The notes under the pieces are model-generated. The model saw only the letters and a list, made by a program, of their open reading frames with translations, did no database searches and was not told the origin of the DNA. The position numbers and the translations under genes were made by a program. Below are positions 27,091-34,453 of a stretch of 40,336 nt of DNA, in pieces (within the stretch, counting starts at the first letter, position 1; every line of letters begins with the position of its first letter). Source of the DNA: Rodentibacter caecimuris (lineage in GTDB: Bacteria; Pseudomonadota; Gammaproteobacteria; Enterobacterales; Pasteurellaceae); contig MLAA01000037.1 of assembly GCA_001998905.1 (NCBI GenBank), positions 1-40,336 of the forward strand, read 5' to 3'.

Positions 27091-27636
27091 AATTATGAAG
27101 CTAAGGCAAAGTTTTATTGTAGCAATGTCCTTTAATATTCCCATTGGATTGATGTGATATTTTCAAGCTTCAGTTTGAACTTGGGCTTGTAATTTCGATC
27201 GATCAAAAAAAAGAATCTTTTTTACACGGCGTTAAATTTCCCGTTACTCGGAGGGATTACTTATGCTTGAGGGAGAAATTCCTTGTTGAGAAACTAATTG
27301 TTTTCAAAGGTTAAGTATTGTCGGCAGTTTCATTTTTCAGACTGAGGTAGTGGTACGCTGATGAGGTTGAAATACTGCTTTTGTATTCGGGAGTAAAGAC
27401 TTTGAAGAAGTATTTTTTATAAAAATAAGTGTGTTTTTCAAATGTTGTGGGATATTAGACTATTGAACGCATTAATGTATTGTTTGGAATTGTCTGTTTG
27501 AATTTATTAGATTGGTGATGCATCCCATGTAAATGAGTGACAGAAATGCCTTTCTCGAGTTGGAATCGGAAAGGCAAGTAGATTTTAGTTAATTTTCGGC
27601 TTTTTGTAGCGGCTAATCCAAATTTTTTAAATTTTA

Positions 27637-27645
27637 ACCGCACTT
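27637..27645 (-). repeat. DNA uptake signal core, downstream of fruA
   Basis: Exact ACCGCACTT eight bases beyond the fruA stop. Confidence 0.85.
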
Positions 27646-27653
27646 TGTATTAG

Positions 27654-29342
27654 TTATTCCACCGCAACTTTAGGTTTAATGAAGGAATATAAAATGCCTG
27701 TAATTAATGCGCCAATAGAAATTGCGGCCAAATACATTAATGGTTGAGAAACGAAAGGAATCACAAATAGACCGCCGTGTGGTGCATTAAGTGTGATAGC
27801 CATTGCTGATGAAATTGCTCCGGCAGTTGCACCTCCAATTACACTGCATAGAATCACTCGTACTGGATCGGCTGCAACGAATGGTAATGCACCTTCAGAA
27901 ATAAAACATAATCCTAGGATAAATGCGGTATTTCCACCGTTACGTTGATTAATTGTGAATTTATTGCGAGCAAGCCAAGTGGCAATTGCCATACCGATCG
28001 GTGGAACCATACCCCCTGCCATTGCTGCTGCCATTGGCGTAGTAACATCGGAAGCAATCATACCAACCGAAAAGGCATACGCAGCTTTATTAACCGGACC
28101 TCCCATATCGATACACATCATTCCACCGATAATTAAACCAAATAATATGGCATTGGTGCCGTTCATTGATTTTAACCAAGTAGAAAGTGTTTCCATAATA
28201 GTGGCAACCGGAGGATTAATAACATATACCATCATTAATCCAGCAACCGCACTTCCGAGTAAAGGCAAAATTAAGATTGGTTTAAGCGATGATAAACTAG
28301 CGGGTAATTTGATGAGAGCATTGAGCCATTTAACGCTATAACCAGCAAGAAGGCCGGCAATAATACCACCTAAAATTCCAGCACCAGCAGTGGAGGCTAG
28401 CATACCACCAATTAAACCGACGGCGAGTCCTGGACGATCTGCGATGGAAAATGCGACATAACCGGCAAAAACGGCAATCATTAATTTAAATGCCGCGCCT
28501 CCGCCAATATCCATAAAGGCTTTCGGCAGACCATAAGCAATATCTTCATGTTCAAATGCTTTAATACCGAACATAAACGAAATGGCAATCAGTAAACCAC
28601 CAGCAACTACTAACGGTAACATATGAGAAACGCCAGTCATTAAATGTTTATAAAGACCTTTCTTCTCACTTTGTCCCGCTTCTTCTTGAGATTTTTTATC
28701 AGTTACTGTTCTACCACCTTCATAGATTTTAGCTTCAGTAAAGGCTTTTTCGAACTCTTGTGCAGTTTTCTTCAAGGCCAGTCCGGTTGAGGTACGATAC
28801 ATTGGTTTTCCCTTGAATTTATCCAATGGAACGTCAATATCAGCTGCAACAAAAACTAAATCCGCTGCGTTAACTTCTTCAGGACTAATTGAATTACCAA
28901 CACCAACTTGCCCGCGTGTCTCGACTTTTATATTCCAGCCTTGTTTTTTAGCGTAGGTTTCAATGGCTTCGGCGGATAAAAATGTGTGTGCAACCCCAGT
29001 CGGACAAGCAGTTACCGCCACAATATTTTTTATTGTAGAAATATTTGTGGAATTAGTCGCACTTTGTGTCGGTTGAACGTAATCAACAGATTGTATTAAT
29101 GCCTGAGAAAGCGTAGTTTCAGGAGCATTAATAGCACGTTCTTCATTGATTAAAAAAACTTTTTTACCGATAAGTTCAGAATTGTTCGGTAATGTATCGC
29201 CGAAAATAACAGCTAAATCGGCTTCCTGAGCAGAATTGACAATGCTTACATTGGTACTTTTCGCTGCGGTTTTAAATACTTGATGTAACAAAAAGGCTTT
29301 GGCACGCCCTAATTGAGAAGATTGAGTAAGAAAAATATTCAT
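27654..29342 (-). CDS. fruA: PTS fructose-specific EIIB'BC component
   Basis: 562 residues, as in enterobacterial FruA. A degenerate IIB' domain (1-100) has no phosphorylatable Cys. An active IIB domain holds Cys113 in TACPTGVAHTF. A membrane IIC domain (about 230-560) has many hydrophobic segments and GGMMCIDMGGPVNKAAYAF. It imports fructose as fructose-1-phosphate using phosphate from FruB. fruK ends three bases upstream of it, so fruB-fruK-fruA is one operon. An uptake signal core lies at 28246-28254. Confidence 0.95.
   Translation of the reverse strand: MNIFLTQSSQLGRAKAFLLHQVFKTAAKSTNVSIVNSAQEADLAVIFGDTLPNNSELIGKKVFLINEERAINAPETTLSQALIQSVDYVQPTQSATNSTNISTIKNIVAVTACPTGVAHTFLSAEAIETYAKKQGWNIKVETRGQVGVGNSISPEEVNAADLVFVAADIDVPLDKFKGKPMYRTSTGLALKKTAQEFEKAFTEAKIYEGGRTVTDKKSQEEAGQSEKKGLYKHLMTGVSHMLPLVVAGGLLIAISFMFGIKAFEHEDIAYGLPKAFMDIGGGAAFKLMIAVFAGYVAFSIADRPGLAVGLIGGMLASTAGAGILGGIIAGLLAGYSVKWLNALIKLPASLSSLKPILILPLLGSAVAGLMMVYVINPPVATIMETLSTWLKSMNGTNAILFGLIIGGMMCIDMGGPVNKAAYAFSVGMIASDVTTPMAAAMAGGMVPPIGMAIATWLARNKFTINQRNGGNTAFILGLCFISEGALPFVAADPVRVILCSVIGGATAGAISSAMAITLNAPHGGLFVIPFVSQPLMYLAAISIGALITGILYSFIKPKVAVE
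28246..28254 (-). repeat. DNA uptake signal core, inside fruA
   Basis: Exact ACCGCACTT in the membrane-domain coding part (GSAVAG region). Confidence 0.8.
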
Positions 29343-29345
29343 TTG

Positions 29346-30284
29346 TTATCCTTCAAGAATGGAAATTTTTACATTTTCTAAAATAGGCGTGAGAAGATTA
29401 ATATCACTAACACCCACATTGCTTTGTGATACGGCAAATGCTGAAACGGCACTGGCAAAGGCGAGTGTATCAGCTTGAGGCAATCCTTTTACCAATCCGT
29501 AAATTAAACCGGCAACCATAGAATCACCTGCGCCGACCGTGCTGACAATCTGCTCGCATTTTGGTGGTTGAGCTTGAATGATAGCTGAATTACTCAACCA
29601 TAGTGAACCTTGTTCACCCATTGAGATAATGACATTTTCGATTCCCTGCGCTTTTAGTTGTTTGGCTGCACTAATAATCTCGTTCAAGTGGTTTAATGGT
29701 CGTCCAGCCCAGATTTCGAGTTCTCTCCGATTTGGTTTTACTAGCCAAGGGCAAGCACTAAGACCGGCAGTTAACGCAGCATTGCTGCTGTCTAATGCAA
29801 CTTTGATGTTATTTTGACGTAACTGTATTAGCCAGTCAGCAAATTGCTTCGCGCTTACTCCCCTCGGTAAGCTGCCACAAACAGCGACAATGTCAAATTC
29901 GCGACAATAATTAAGTGAAGCTTGTACAAATTGCTGCCAAGTATTTGAATCGATTTCGTAGCCTACAAAATTGAGATCGGTAACATAGGCTTCTGTTTCG
30001 GTGATTTTGACATTAATTCGAGTTTTTCCGCTGACACGTTGGAATTTATCTTTTAAGTCCAAAGTATGAAACATTTGCATAAAATCGCCTTGATTTTCTT
30101 CACCGAGAAAACCACCGACTGCAACTGGAATGCCTAAATCTTTTAATACCTTAGCAACATTGATACCTTTCCCTGCTGGAAATAAGCCGAGCGTTTCAAC
30201 CGTGTTTACTTCGCCTAATTCGATGCGCTTTAAACGCCCGACTAGATCGTAGGCGGTATTTAGTGTAATCGTTGCAACTTTCAT
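29346..30284 (-). CDS. fruK: 1-phosphofructokinase
   Basis: 312 residues, PfkB family of sugar kinases. The N-terminal TLNTAYD is the substrate opening, and PAGKGINVAKVLKDLG (about 37-52) the first signature. TVGAGDSMVAGLIYG near 249-263 holds the catalytic Asp and anion hole. It phosphorylates fructose-1-phosphate to fructose-1,6-bisphosphate. It begins one base after the fruB stop, so the genes are coupled. Confidence 0.95.
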   Translation of the reverse strand: MKVATITLNTAYDLVGRLKRIELGEVNTVETLGLFPAGKGINVAKVLKDLGIPVAVGGFLGEENQGDFMQMFHTLDLKDKFQRVSGKTRINVKITETEAYVTDLNFVGYEIDSNTWQQFVQASLNYCREFDIVAVCGSLPRGVSAKQFADWLIQLRQNNIKVALDSSNAALTAGLSACPWLVKPNRRELEIWAGRPLNHLNEIISAAKQLKAQGIENVIISMGEQGSLWLSNSAIIQAQPPKCEQIVSTVGAGDSMVAGLIYGLVKGLPQADTLAFASAVSAFAVSQSNVGVSDINLLTPILENVKISILEG

Positions 30285-30285
30285 C

Positions 30286-31788
30286 CTATTCTCCTAAACC
30301 AGAAGCAATGGCTGCACCGATACCGTTTAGGGCTTTTTGTGCTTCTTCTCCCGTGGCGACAAAGCGTAAGCGATGCCCTTTCACAACACCAAGTGAGACG
30401 ATTTTTATAACACTTTTTGCGCTAACTAGCGGCGTTAAACGATCGAGGTTCTGTACTGCGATAGATGCATTATATTTTTTCACTTCGTTGACTAAAGCAG
30501 AGGTTGGGCGGGCATGTAAACCATGTTCATTATGGATAACGAATACTGCTTCAATCGCATTGGCGGGGAGGCTGTTATCTTCTGGCGCCGTTTGTGCCTG
30601 ATTAGTTTGATTAATGATTTCAATTTTATCAGGTTCAATAGGTGGAGCAGAAGAAACATCTTCCCCTAACCCTTGTTCGATGCTTTTAGCCAGATTTTCA
30701 ATAGCTTGTTGCGCATCTTCGCCTTCTGCCACAAAACGTAAGCGATTGCCTTGAGTTGCACCTAATGCAACGATTTTCATTAAACTTTTTGCACTAACCG
30801 GTTCACTATTGCGCGTTAAATTTTGTACGGAAATTTTTGAGTTGAATTTTTTTACTTCGTTCACTAATACTGCACTAGGACGAGCGTGTAAGCCATGTTC
30901 GTTACGAATTGTAAAGGTGCCGACGACTGTTAATAAACCGGTATTATTTGTTGTTTCTGTTGTTGTACTCTTTTCGCCGTTAAGTGCGGTTAAAATTTGG
31001 GATAAATTTCCGCTTAATAGGGTTTGTTGAATCGAATTATCCAGTAATTTTGCGAGTATATCGTTTACTTGATCATTAACGACCGAGATACTAATTACAC
31101 CGGAAATTTGTTTTCCGTTGTGTTCAAAAGGTTGTTTTACTCGACTAAATGCAAGAGCGTTCTGCACATTTCCGAGGGTAGAATCGGTTATCCATAAACC
31201 TTGGCCTAATGGCAATGCGGCATTGCTGATAATTTCCGAAACAAAGCTATTTTCGACCGCGCTTTGTTGCTGTAATTTTCCAGCATTAATTGCCGTGAGG
31301 GTTAGTAGGCTTTTTGTTTCAATATCTAGACTGATAGTTTCTGCATTGACACTGAAGGAAGATTCGCCGGTTAATATTGCTTTGAATTGAGCCAGATTTT
31401 GTAATGAGGCTAGTTTTTCACAAGCTTGTTCATCACCTAACACTTGAGTTAACTGGCGTAATAAGGTTAAATGTTCATTCGAACGTGCGGCAATACCGAT
31501 AACTACGAAAGCGGTATTTCCTTCTCCCCATTCGATCCCTTGTGGAAATTGAAAAACTTGTACACCTGTGCTTTTAACCATTGAGCGAGTTTCTAAGGTA
31601 CCGTGCGGAATGGCAATGCCGTTCCCTAAAAATGTTGAGGTTTGTTGCTCTCGATCAAGCATTCCTTGTAAATAGCCTATATCAACATACCCCGCATTTT
31701 CTAATGCTTGAGCAACCATTTCAATAGCTTGTTGTTTACTTGAGGCGACTGAGTTTAAATGAATGTTGCTTTCCGATAAATTTAACAT
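30286..31788 (-). CDS. fruB: PTS fructose EIIA-FPr multiphosphoryl transfer protein with two HPr domains
   Basis: 500 residues. The EIIA domain (1-145) has the phospho-His62 in AIPHGT; a middle M region follows (about 150-275). Then come two HPr domains in tandem: 287-375 with His301 in HGLHARP and Ser335, and 411-500 with His425 and Ser459. E. coli FruB has about 376 residues and one HPr-like domain, so the second HPr is an extra copy. I recall a similar length for H. influenzae FruB. It relays phosphate from EI to FruA. An uptake signal core is at 30982-30990. Confidence 0.94.
   Translation of the reverse strand: MLNLSESNIHLNSVASSKQQAIEMVAQALENAGYVDIGYLQGMLDREQQTSTFLGNGIAIPHGTLETRSMVKSTGVQVFQFPQGIEWGEGNTAFVVIGIAARSNEHLTLLRQLTQVLGDEQACEKLASLQNLAQFKAILTGESSFSVNAETISLDIETKSLLTLTAINAGKLQQQSAVENSFVSEIISNAALPLGQGLWITDSTLGNVQNALAFSRVKQPFEHNGKQISGVISISVVNDQVNDILAKLLDNSIQQTLLSGNLSQILTALNGEKSTTTETTNNTGLLTVVGTFTIRNEHGLHARPSAVLVNEVKKFNSKISVQNLTRNSEPVSAKSLMKIVALGATQGNRLRFVAEGEDAQQAIENLAKSIEQGLGEDVSSAPPIEPDKIEIINQTNQAQTAPEDNSLPANAIEAVFVIHNEHGLHARPTSALVNEVKKYNASIAVQNLDRLTPLVSAKSVIKIVSLGVVKGHRLRFVATGEEAQKALNGIGAAIASGLGE
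30982..30990 (+). repeat. DNA uptake signal core, inside fruB
   Basis: Exact AAGTGCGGT; the coding strand reads LTALNG. Confidence 0.8.
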
Positions 31789-31809
31789 TCTTGCTCCTTA
31801 AATCATTAA

Positions 31810-31853
31810 TTAAAAAGAAAGCTGTTATGAACAGGAGACTGTTCTAACAGCTT
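31810..31853 (-). terminator. Strong terminator-like hairpin between the lipoprotein gene and fruB
   Basis: AAGCTGTTA/TAACAGCTT (31819-31827 with 31845-31853) extended by GAACAG/CTGTTC (31829-31834 with 31839-31844) around a four-base loop, with one bulged base. On the minus strand TCTTTTTAATT follows. Only about 20 bases separate it from the fruB start. Confidence 0.85.
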
Positions 31854-31859
31854 ATCCGA

Positions 31860-32381
31860 TTATTTACATGCTGCTAGCAAGGCTTCGCTGCCTTTTACTA
31901 TATAGTTGTCATCTTCTGGGCGGACTTTGTTTTTTTGTAAATCTTGCATTGCGTCATAGATCCCTTGTGTAACGCTTGATGAATCTAATTTGCTCCAACA
32001 AGTTGGTGAAAGACGATTAAAATTTTGTTGTAAGGATTCTGCGTGTAGTACACCACTATAATAGGCGTAGATATCAGAATCGTGTCCACCGCTATAAATT
32101 TTGTCCTGAATTTGTTTTATCGGCATTAAAATACGACCTAGATACCAGTCTTTTGCACCACTGGCAAAGTTATCTACGAAAAACTGTTCATTGACCCGCC
32201 CTTTATAAGTGGCAATGGTTGCTTCATAAGCAGTCGCGTAGGATTTTTGATCGATTTGATCTTTGTCTAGATTGATAACTTTTTTATCGCTTCCCATGAA
32301 GGGGATATAGGAAGTAACGGATTTCATTGAACAAGCCGATAGTAGCACTGTAATGAAAAGTATAGAAAATTTTTTTAACAT
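31860..32381 (-). CDS. Small lipoprotein of unknown function
   Basis: 173 residues. A lipoprotein signal peptide ends LLSAC with lipobox Cys17, so the mature protein is acylated and probably periplasm-facing. The next residues (SMKSV) have no Asp at +2, suggesting outer-membrane sorting. No domain is recognised; the two mature-region Cys (in LSPTCWSKL and the C-terminal AACK) could form a disulfide. It has its own strong promoter and terminator. Adjacent to fruBKA but probably unrelated in function. I recall a lipoprotein in this spot in H. influenzae but cannot verify it. Confidence 0.8.
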   Translation of the reverse strand: MLKKFSILFITVLLSACSMKSVTSYIPFMGSDKKVINLDKDQIDQKSYATAYEATIATYKGRVNEQFFVDNFASGAKDWYLGRILMPIKQIQDKIYSGGHDSDIYAYYSGVLHAESLQQNFNRLSPTCWSKLDSSSVTQGIYDAMQDLQKNKVRPEDDNYIVKGSEALLAACK

Positions 32382-32423
32382 AGCAGCTCCTTGATTGTCC
32401 GAGAGTGTCGAAAATTCTGCGCC

Positions 32424-32451
32424 ATTATACGAATAATAGGCTATTTGGCAA
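32424..32451 (-). promoter_or_regulatory. Sigma-70 promoter of the lipoprotein gene
   Basis: On the minus strand TTGCCA (32446-32451), 16 bases, TATAAT (32424-32429), 42 bases before the ATG. Near-consensus. Confidence 0.75.
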
Positions 32452-32530
32452 GGTAATAAGGATACATTTCCAGTCGGGCTAAAAAGGCTTATTTGGGATA
32501 TCTTTGATAAAATTTTAGCAAAGTTTTTTC

Positions 32531-32558
32531 TTGCTAAACATTGAAAAATAACTACAAT
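32531..32558 (+). promoter_or_regulatory. Sigma-70 promoter of acrRAB
   Basis: TTGCTA (32531-32536), 16 bases, TACAAT (32553-32558), with the acr operator overlapping the end of the -10. Confidence 0.65.
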
Positions 32559-32573
32559 GAACGACTGTTCATT
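32556..32573 (+). promoter_or_regulatory. AcrR operator (palindrome)
   Basis: AATGAACGACTGTTCATT has perfect seven-base arms around GACT, and overlaps the -10 element 33 bases before acrR. A TetR-type repressor bound here would block transcription, so AcrR is very likely its own repressor and that of acrAB. Confidence 0.7.
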
Positions 32574-32606
32574 TTAACCTTCTAAATCATTTAATAGAAA
32601 TTAATT

Positions 32607-33173
32607 ATGCGTCAACCAAAACAGGATCTGACCGAGCTGATTTTTGCCGCAACGGATAATTTAATGGCAAAACAAGGCTTTCATTCTCTCTCTATGCACA
32701 AAATTGCGAAAGATGCGGGAATTTCGGTTGGTACGATTTATCTTTATTTTAAGAATAAAGATGAGTTGATTAAGCGCTTTGCTTATCGAACGATAGATAA
32801 ATTTTTAGAAGCGATTGCGCAAAATTATGATGAAAACGCATCATATTTTGAGCAATATCGTCAGATGTGGTGGAATATTTGGCATTTTTTACAAGAGAAC
32901 CCGACAATCCTCTCTAATCTTAGTCAATATCAATATTTACCGAGTTTTTCCGAAGCCTGCCAAAATGCCTCGGATAAAGGTATTTGGGAAGTCTTTTGCA
33001 AAAAAGCCCAATTAGCCGGAGAGTTGCCGGATTTACCTTCCAAATTATTATTTTTACTCGGTTTAGAAAGTGCGATGAATATGGCGCTTGATGTGAAGTT
33101 TTTTAATTTTTCTGTGTCGGAAGAGATATTAAATGCCGTTATTGAGCGCTCTTGGCGTGCAATACGCAAATAA
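32607..33173 (+). CDS. acrR: TetR-family efflux repressor AcrR
   Basis: 188 residues. The TetR helix-turn-helix lies at about 25-47 (SMHKIAKDAGISVGTIYLYFKNK). The ligand domain is rich in aromatic residues (YFEQYRQMWWNIWHF), as expected for a sensor of hydrophobic drugs. The following acrA and acrB genes and the palindrome in the promoter identify it as AcrR. In H. influenzae, loss of AcrR raises AcrAB and macrolide resistance. The gene here is intact. acrA starts 41 bases after the stop. Confidence 0.92.
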   Translation: MRQPKQDLTELIFAATDNLMAKQGFHSLSMHKIAKDAGISVGTIYLYFKNKDELIKRFAYRTIDKFLEAIAQNYDENASYFEQYRQMWWNIWHFLQENPTILSNLSQYQYLPSFSEACQNASDKGIWEVFCKKAQLAGELPDLPSKLLFLLGLESAMNMALDVKFFNFSVSEEILNAVIERSWRAIRK

Positions 33174-33214
33174 AGTGAATTCTTGATTGTTATTTTTTAC
33201 GGAGTTTTTTTAAA

Positions 33215-34435
33215 ATGGGTCAAACTCAAACAACTCGACCAAAACGCTCGCACGTTTTTTTTATGAAAGTGATATTAGCCGTTTTTGTTCTGATTTTTTC
33301 CGGAGTAATCGGCTTTAATGTTATTAAAGGAGTAAAAATTGCCGAATTTATGGCAAATTTACCTGAATCACCAGCTCCGGTGACAGCAGTTACTGTCCAA
33401 CCTAGAGAATGGACACCTGTTATTGAAACAACCGGATTGATTCGTCCGAATCAAGGGGCTATGTTGAGTTCACAGAATGCCGGCACAGTTTCTAACGTAG
33501 TAGTTCGAAATGGGCAAACTGTTAAAAAAGGCGATTTATTGGTTGAATTAGACAGTTCAGTTGAAAAAGCCAGTTTAGCCGCCGCACAAGCTCAACTACC
33601 TGCATTGCGCCAAACTTATCAACGTTATGTATCATTGCTAAAAAGCAATTCGGTTTCTCGTCAAGAAGTAGATAATGCGAAATCCGCTTATGATGCTCAA
33701 GTTGCCAATATTGAATCGTTGAAAGCCGTAATCGAACGTCGTCAGATTGTCGCGCCATTTGATGGTGTTGCCGGGATTGTGAAAGTCAATGTTGGGCAAT
33801 ATGTTAATATAGGCACAGAGATTGTTCGTGTTGAAGATACTGCATTAATGAAAGTGGATTTTTCTATTTCTCAAAACGATCTAGAAAAATTGTATATTGG
33901 TCAGCGTGTAACGGCAACGACCGATGCGAGACAGGGTGAGACCTTTGCCGCTAAAATTACGGCTATCGAACCGGCGATTAATTCATCAACCGGATTAGTT
34001 ACGGCACAAGCCACTTTTGAACCTGAAGATGGGCGAAAATTACTTTCCGGTATGTTCTCTCGTTTACGCATCTCATTACCGACTGAAAAGAATCAAATCA
34101 TCGTTCCGCAAGTTGCAGTAAGCTATAATATGTACGGAGAAATTGCCTATGTATTAACCGCCCTTTCCGATGAAGAAAAAAATCGTTTGCTTGAGAATCC
34201 AATGTTTAAACAAGCTAATGAAGGGAAGTTGGATAGACTTTATCGTGCTAAACAAATTACGGTTTTCACTAAAGAGCGCCAAGGAATTTATTCTCAACTG
34301 CAAGGTGATGAAGTTAAAGCGGGAGATAAAATTCTTACTGGAGGCCAGCAAAGTATCGGTAACGGTAGTTTAGTGGAACTTGTTGAGAAAGATATTGTAG
34401 GTGGTACTCAACCGGCAACGAAATCTAATCTTTAA
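33215..34435 (+). CDS. acrA: RND efflux periplasmic adaptor AcrA
   Basis: 406 residues, membrane fusion protein. An N-terminal membrane anchor is at about 16-38 (MKVILAVFVLIFSGVIGFNVI). There is no lipobox Cys, unlike E. coli AcrA, so it is held by a transmembrane helix. A lipoyl half (GTVSNVVVRNGQTVKKGDLLVELD), an alpha hairpin (AAAQAQLPALRQTYQRY...) and a beta-barrel with GQYVNIGTEIVRVED follow. It bridges AcrB and an outer-membrane channel. acrB begins 18 bases after its stop. No tolC is present in the window. Confidence 0.94.
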   Translation: MGQTQTTRPKRSHVFFMKVILAVFVLIFSGVIGFNVIKGVKIAEFMANLPESPAPVTAVTVQPREWTPVIETTGLIRPNQGAMLSSQNAGTVSNVVVRNGQTVKKGDLLVELDSSVEKASLAAAQAQLPALRQTYQRYVSLLKSNSVSRQEVDNAKSAYDAQVANIESLKAVIERRQIVAPFDGVAGIVKVNVGQYVNIGTEIVRVEDTALMKVDFSISQNDLEKLYIGQRVTATTDARQGETFAAKITAIEPAINSSTGLVTAQATFEPEDGRKLLSGMFSRLRISLPTEKNQIIVPQVAVSYNMYGEIAYVLTALSDEEKNRLLENPMFKQANEGKLDRLYRAKQITVFTKERQGIYSQLQGDEVKAGDKILTGGQQSIGNGSLVELVEKDIVGGTQPATKSNL

Positions 34436-34453
34436 TTGTTAGGAATAAAACGA

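Larger units (their letters stand above)
26950..27653. other. 704-base gap between sdhE and fruA with no recognisable gene
   Basis: Short open stretches occur in several frames, none with homology I can recognise. On the minus strand near 27170-27240 a 22-codon stretch ends QVQTEA and a stop, like the tail of a lost gene. A perfect 16-base palindrome lies at 27075-27090, a TATTAT (-10-like) at 27043-27048, and an inverted repeat at 27548-27575 (GCCTTTC/GAAAGGC). Decayed coding DNA is my best guess. Confidence 0.45.

Noticed and set aside
27548-27575. GCCTTTC/GAAAGGC hairpin as the fruA terminator
   Set aside because: The stem is only seven base pairs with a 14-base loop, lies 79 bases past fruA and has no T-run on the minus strand. 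Noted only as part of the gap.
27455-27643. A 62-codon open frame on the minus strand in the sdhE-fruA gap
   Set aside because: No recognisable motif, no ribosome site, and it spans the inverted repeat at 27548-27575. It looks like chance.
29050-29070. A GTCGCACTT in fruA resembling an uptake signal
   Set aside because: One mismatch in the core; not counted.
34436-34453. TTG start for acrB at 34436
   Set aside because: It abuts the acrA stop with no ribosome site; the ATG at 34454 has AGGA upstream and matches AcrB N-termini.
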